Below are positions 63,499 to 64,000 of a stretch of 64,000 nucleotides of DNA, in pieces. The notes beneath the pieces were generated by a model, which ran no database searches, was not told where the DNA came from, and worked only from the letters and a program-made list of their open reading frames with translations. Source of the stretch: Flectonema sp. DT1601. Taxonomy: Eukaryota; Euglenozoa; Diplonemea; Diplonemida; Diplonemidae. The position numbers and the translations under genes were made by a program. The DNA lies in assembly GCA_964019425.1 (NCBI GenBank), contig OZ025824.1, forward strand, positions 844,501 through 908,500, in the 5' to 3' direction. Numbering within the stretch: the first letter of the stretch is position 1; each line of letters starts with the position of its first letter.

Positions 63499-64000
63499 TT
63501 TTTTATAGTAGTAGTATTAGTTGTTGCTGCACGGCAGTGTGCGAAGTTAGATAAGTACCCGATGTCAACTAAAAAACGGAATGACCTTCGTTGGTCTGTT
63601 TCGATGAAAGGGAGCAAAAACTTGCTTTGTTTCAGGTCACGTTGAGGGATGCCCCTTCTTGCATTCCGAATTTTTATTTTTTCCCCTTCCCTTCCCTTCC
63701 CTTCCCTACCCCTCTGCGCTTTCCTTTTTATTCCTATTCTTGCGATCGATCCCCGTTGGTTTTTGGTTGTCGCACGTGTACTGACACTGTCTCCCGTTGT
63801 TGGGATGTATATGTCAGGTGCGCGCGGATGCCACTAATTTACATACTCAAAAACAATGGTAAAATGATTATACATAACAGAAGAAGGCTGAAATTATTCT
63901 TTCAACACAAGAACTCTCTCTTGGTGGAATAGAATCCCGTCGTCGCAGCGTGGAAGGGTTTCCCTATTAGCTCCCCCCGCGGGATTTTTTTATTTATAAA
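63117..64000. other. 3' flank of astacin copy 2
   Basis: Nearly identical to 55957-56840, differing by about one base in the part compared by eye. Holds the same GA, CT and TTCCC microsatellites; no gene. Confidence 0.8.

Larger units (their letters stand above)
58254..64000 (+). repeat. Tandem duplication, second copy (runs off the window)
   Basis: Matches 50938-56840 to the last base of the window, so the right edge is not seen. Confidence 0.95.

Noticed and set aside
1-64000. CRISPR arrays, rRNA genes, retroviral or LTR-type elements
   Set aside because: No regularly spaced repeats, no rRNA signatures, and no reverse transcriptase, integrase, capsid or envelope-like frames seen.

Overview
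This is a nuclear genome window from a unicellular eukaryote. The evidence is short GT-AG introns, standard stop codons (TAA, TAG and TGA all end genes), AT-rich spacers crowded with A and T homopolymers, and protist-type proteins: an astacin protease with Pro-Pro-Thr linkers, SPRY and ankyrin proteins, and a 7-TM protein with a beta-propeller. I cannot place it in a phylum from sequence alone. All 16 genes I support lie on the + strand. Thirteen of the 15 introns I place start with GTAT and 14 end with ACAG; they have A-rich 3' ends and no clear polypyrimidine tract.

Layout. 1-2.2 kb: a cold-shock-domain RNA-binding protein. 2.2-16.8 kb: a 14.5 kb gene desert of A and T runs, with several strong inverted repeats and one copy of a dispersed repeat (second copy at 33.9 kb). 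16.8-20.4 kb: two membrane proteins, one a WD40-7TM fusion. 21.9-23.8 kb: a class B J-protein with a SPRY-like domain set inside its substrate-binding region. 24.1-33.3 kb: a 2601-residue ankyrin protein and a small ankyrin gene. 35.1-36.7 kb: a SHOCT-SPRY protein. 37.2-39.2 kb: TRM1 tRNA methyltransferase. 39.6-43.6 kb: two tandem PB1 / Cys-His repeat / UBA proteins built like the autophagy receptors p62 and NBR1 but without the ZZ finger. 44.5-45.3 kb: an alpha/beta hydrolase. 45.6-48.4 kb: a six-exon gene with an IRE1/RNase L-like pseudokinase plus KEN domain in which both active sites are lost. 48.6-50.4 kb: a 59-residue protein with a CaaX-like end and an unrecognised 302-residue protein. 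51-64 kb: a recent tandem duplication of a GC-rich secreted astacin gene, unlike the AT-rich DNA before it.

Several products point to protein quality control and signalling (J-protein, PB1/UBA pair, IRE1-like pseudoenzyme), but nothing in the sequence shows they are co-regulated. The least ordinary items are the double-dead kinase-KEN protein, the PB1-Cys/His-UBA pair, the nested J/SPRY architecture, and the small dispersed element ending in a hairpin plus poly(A). Gene models with introns were assembled by reading frame and splice signals only; no transcript data were available.
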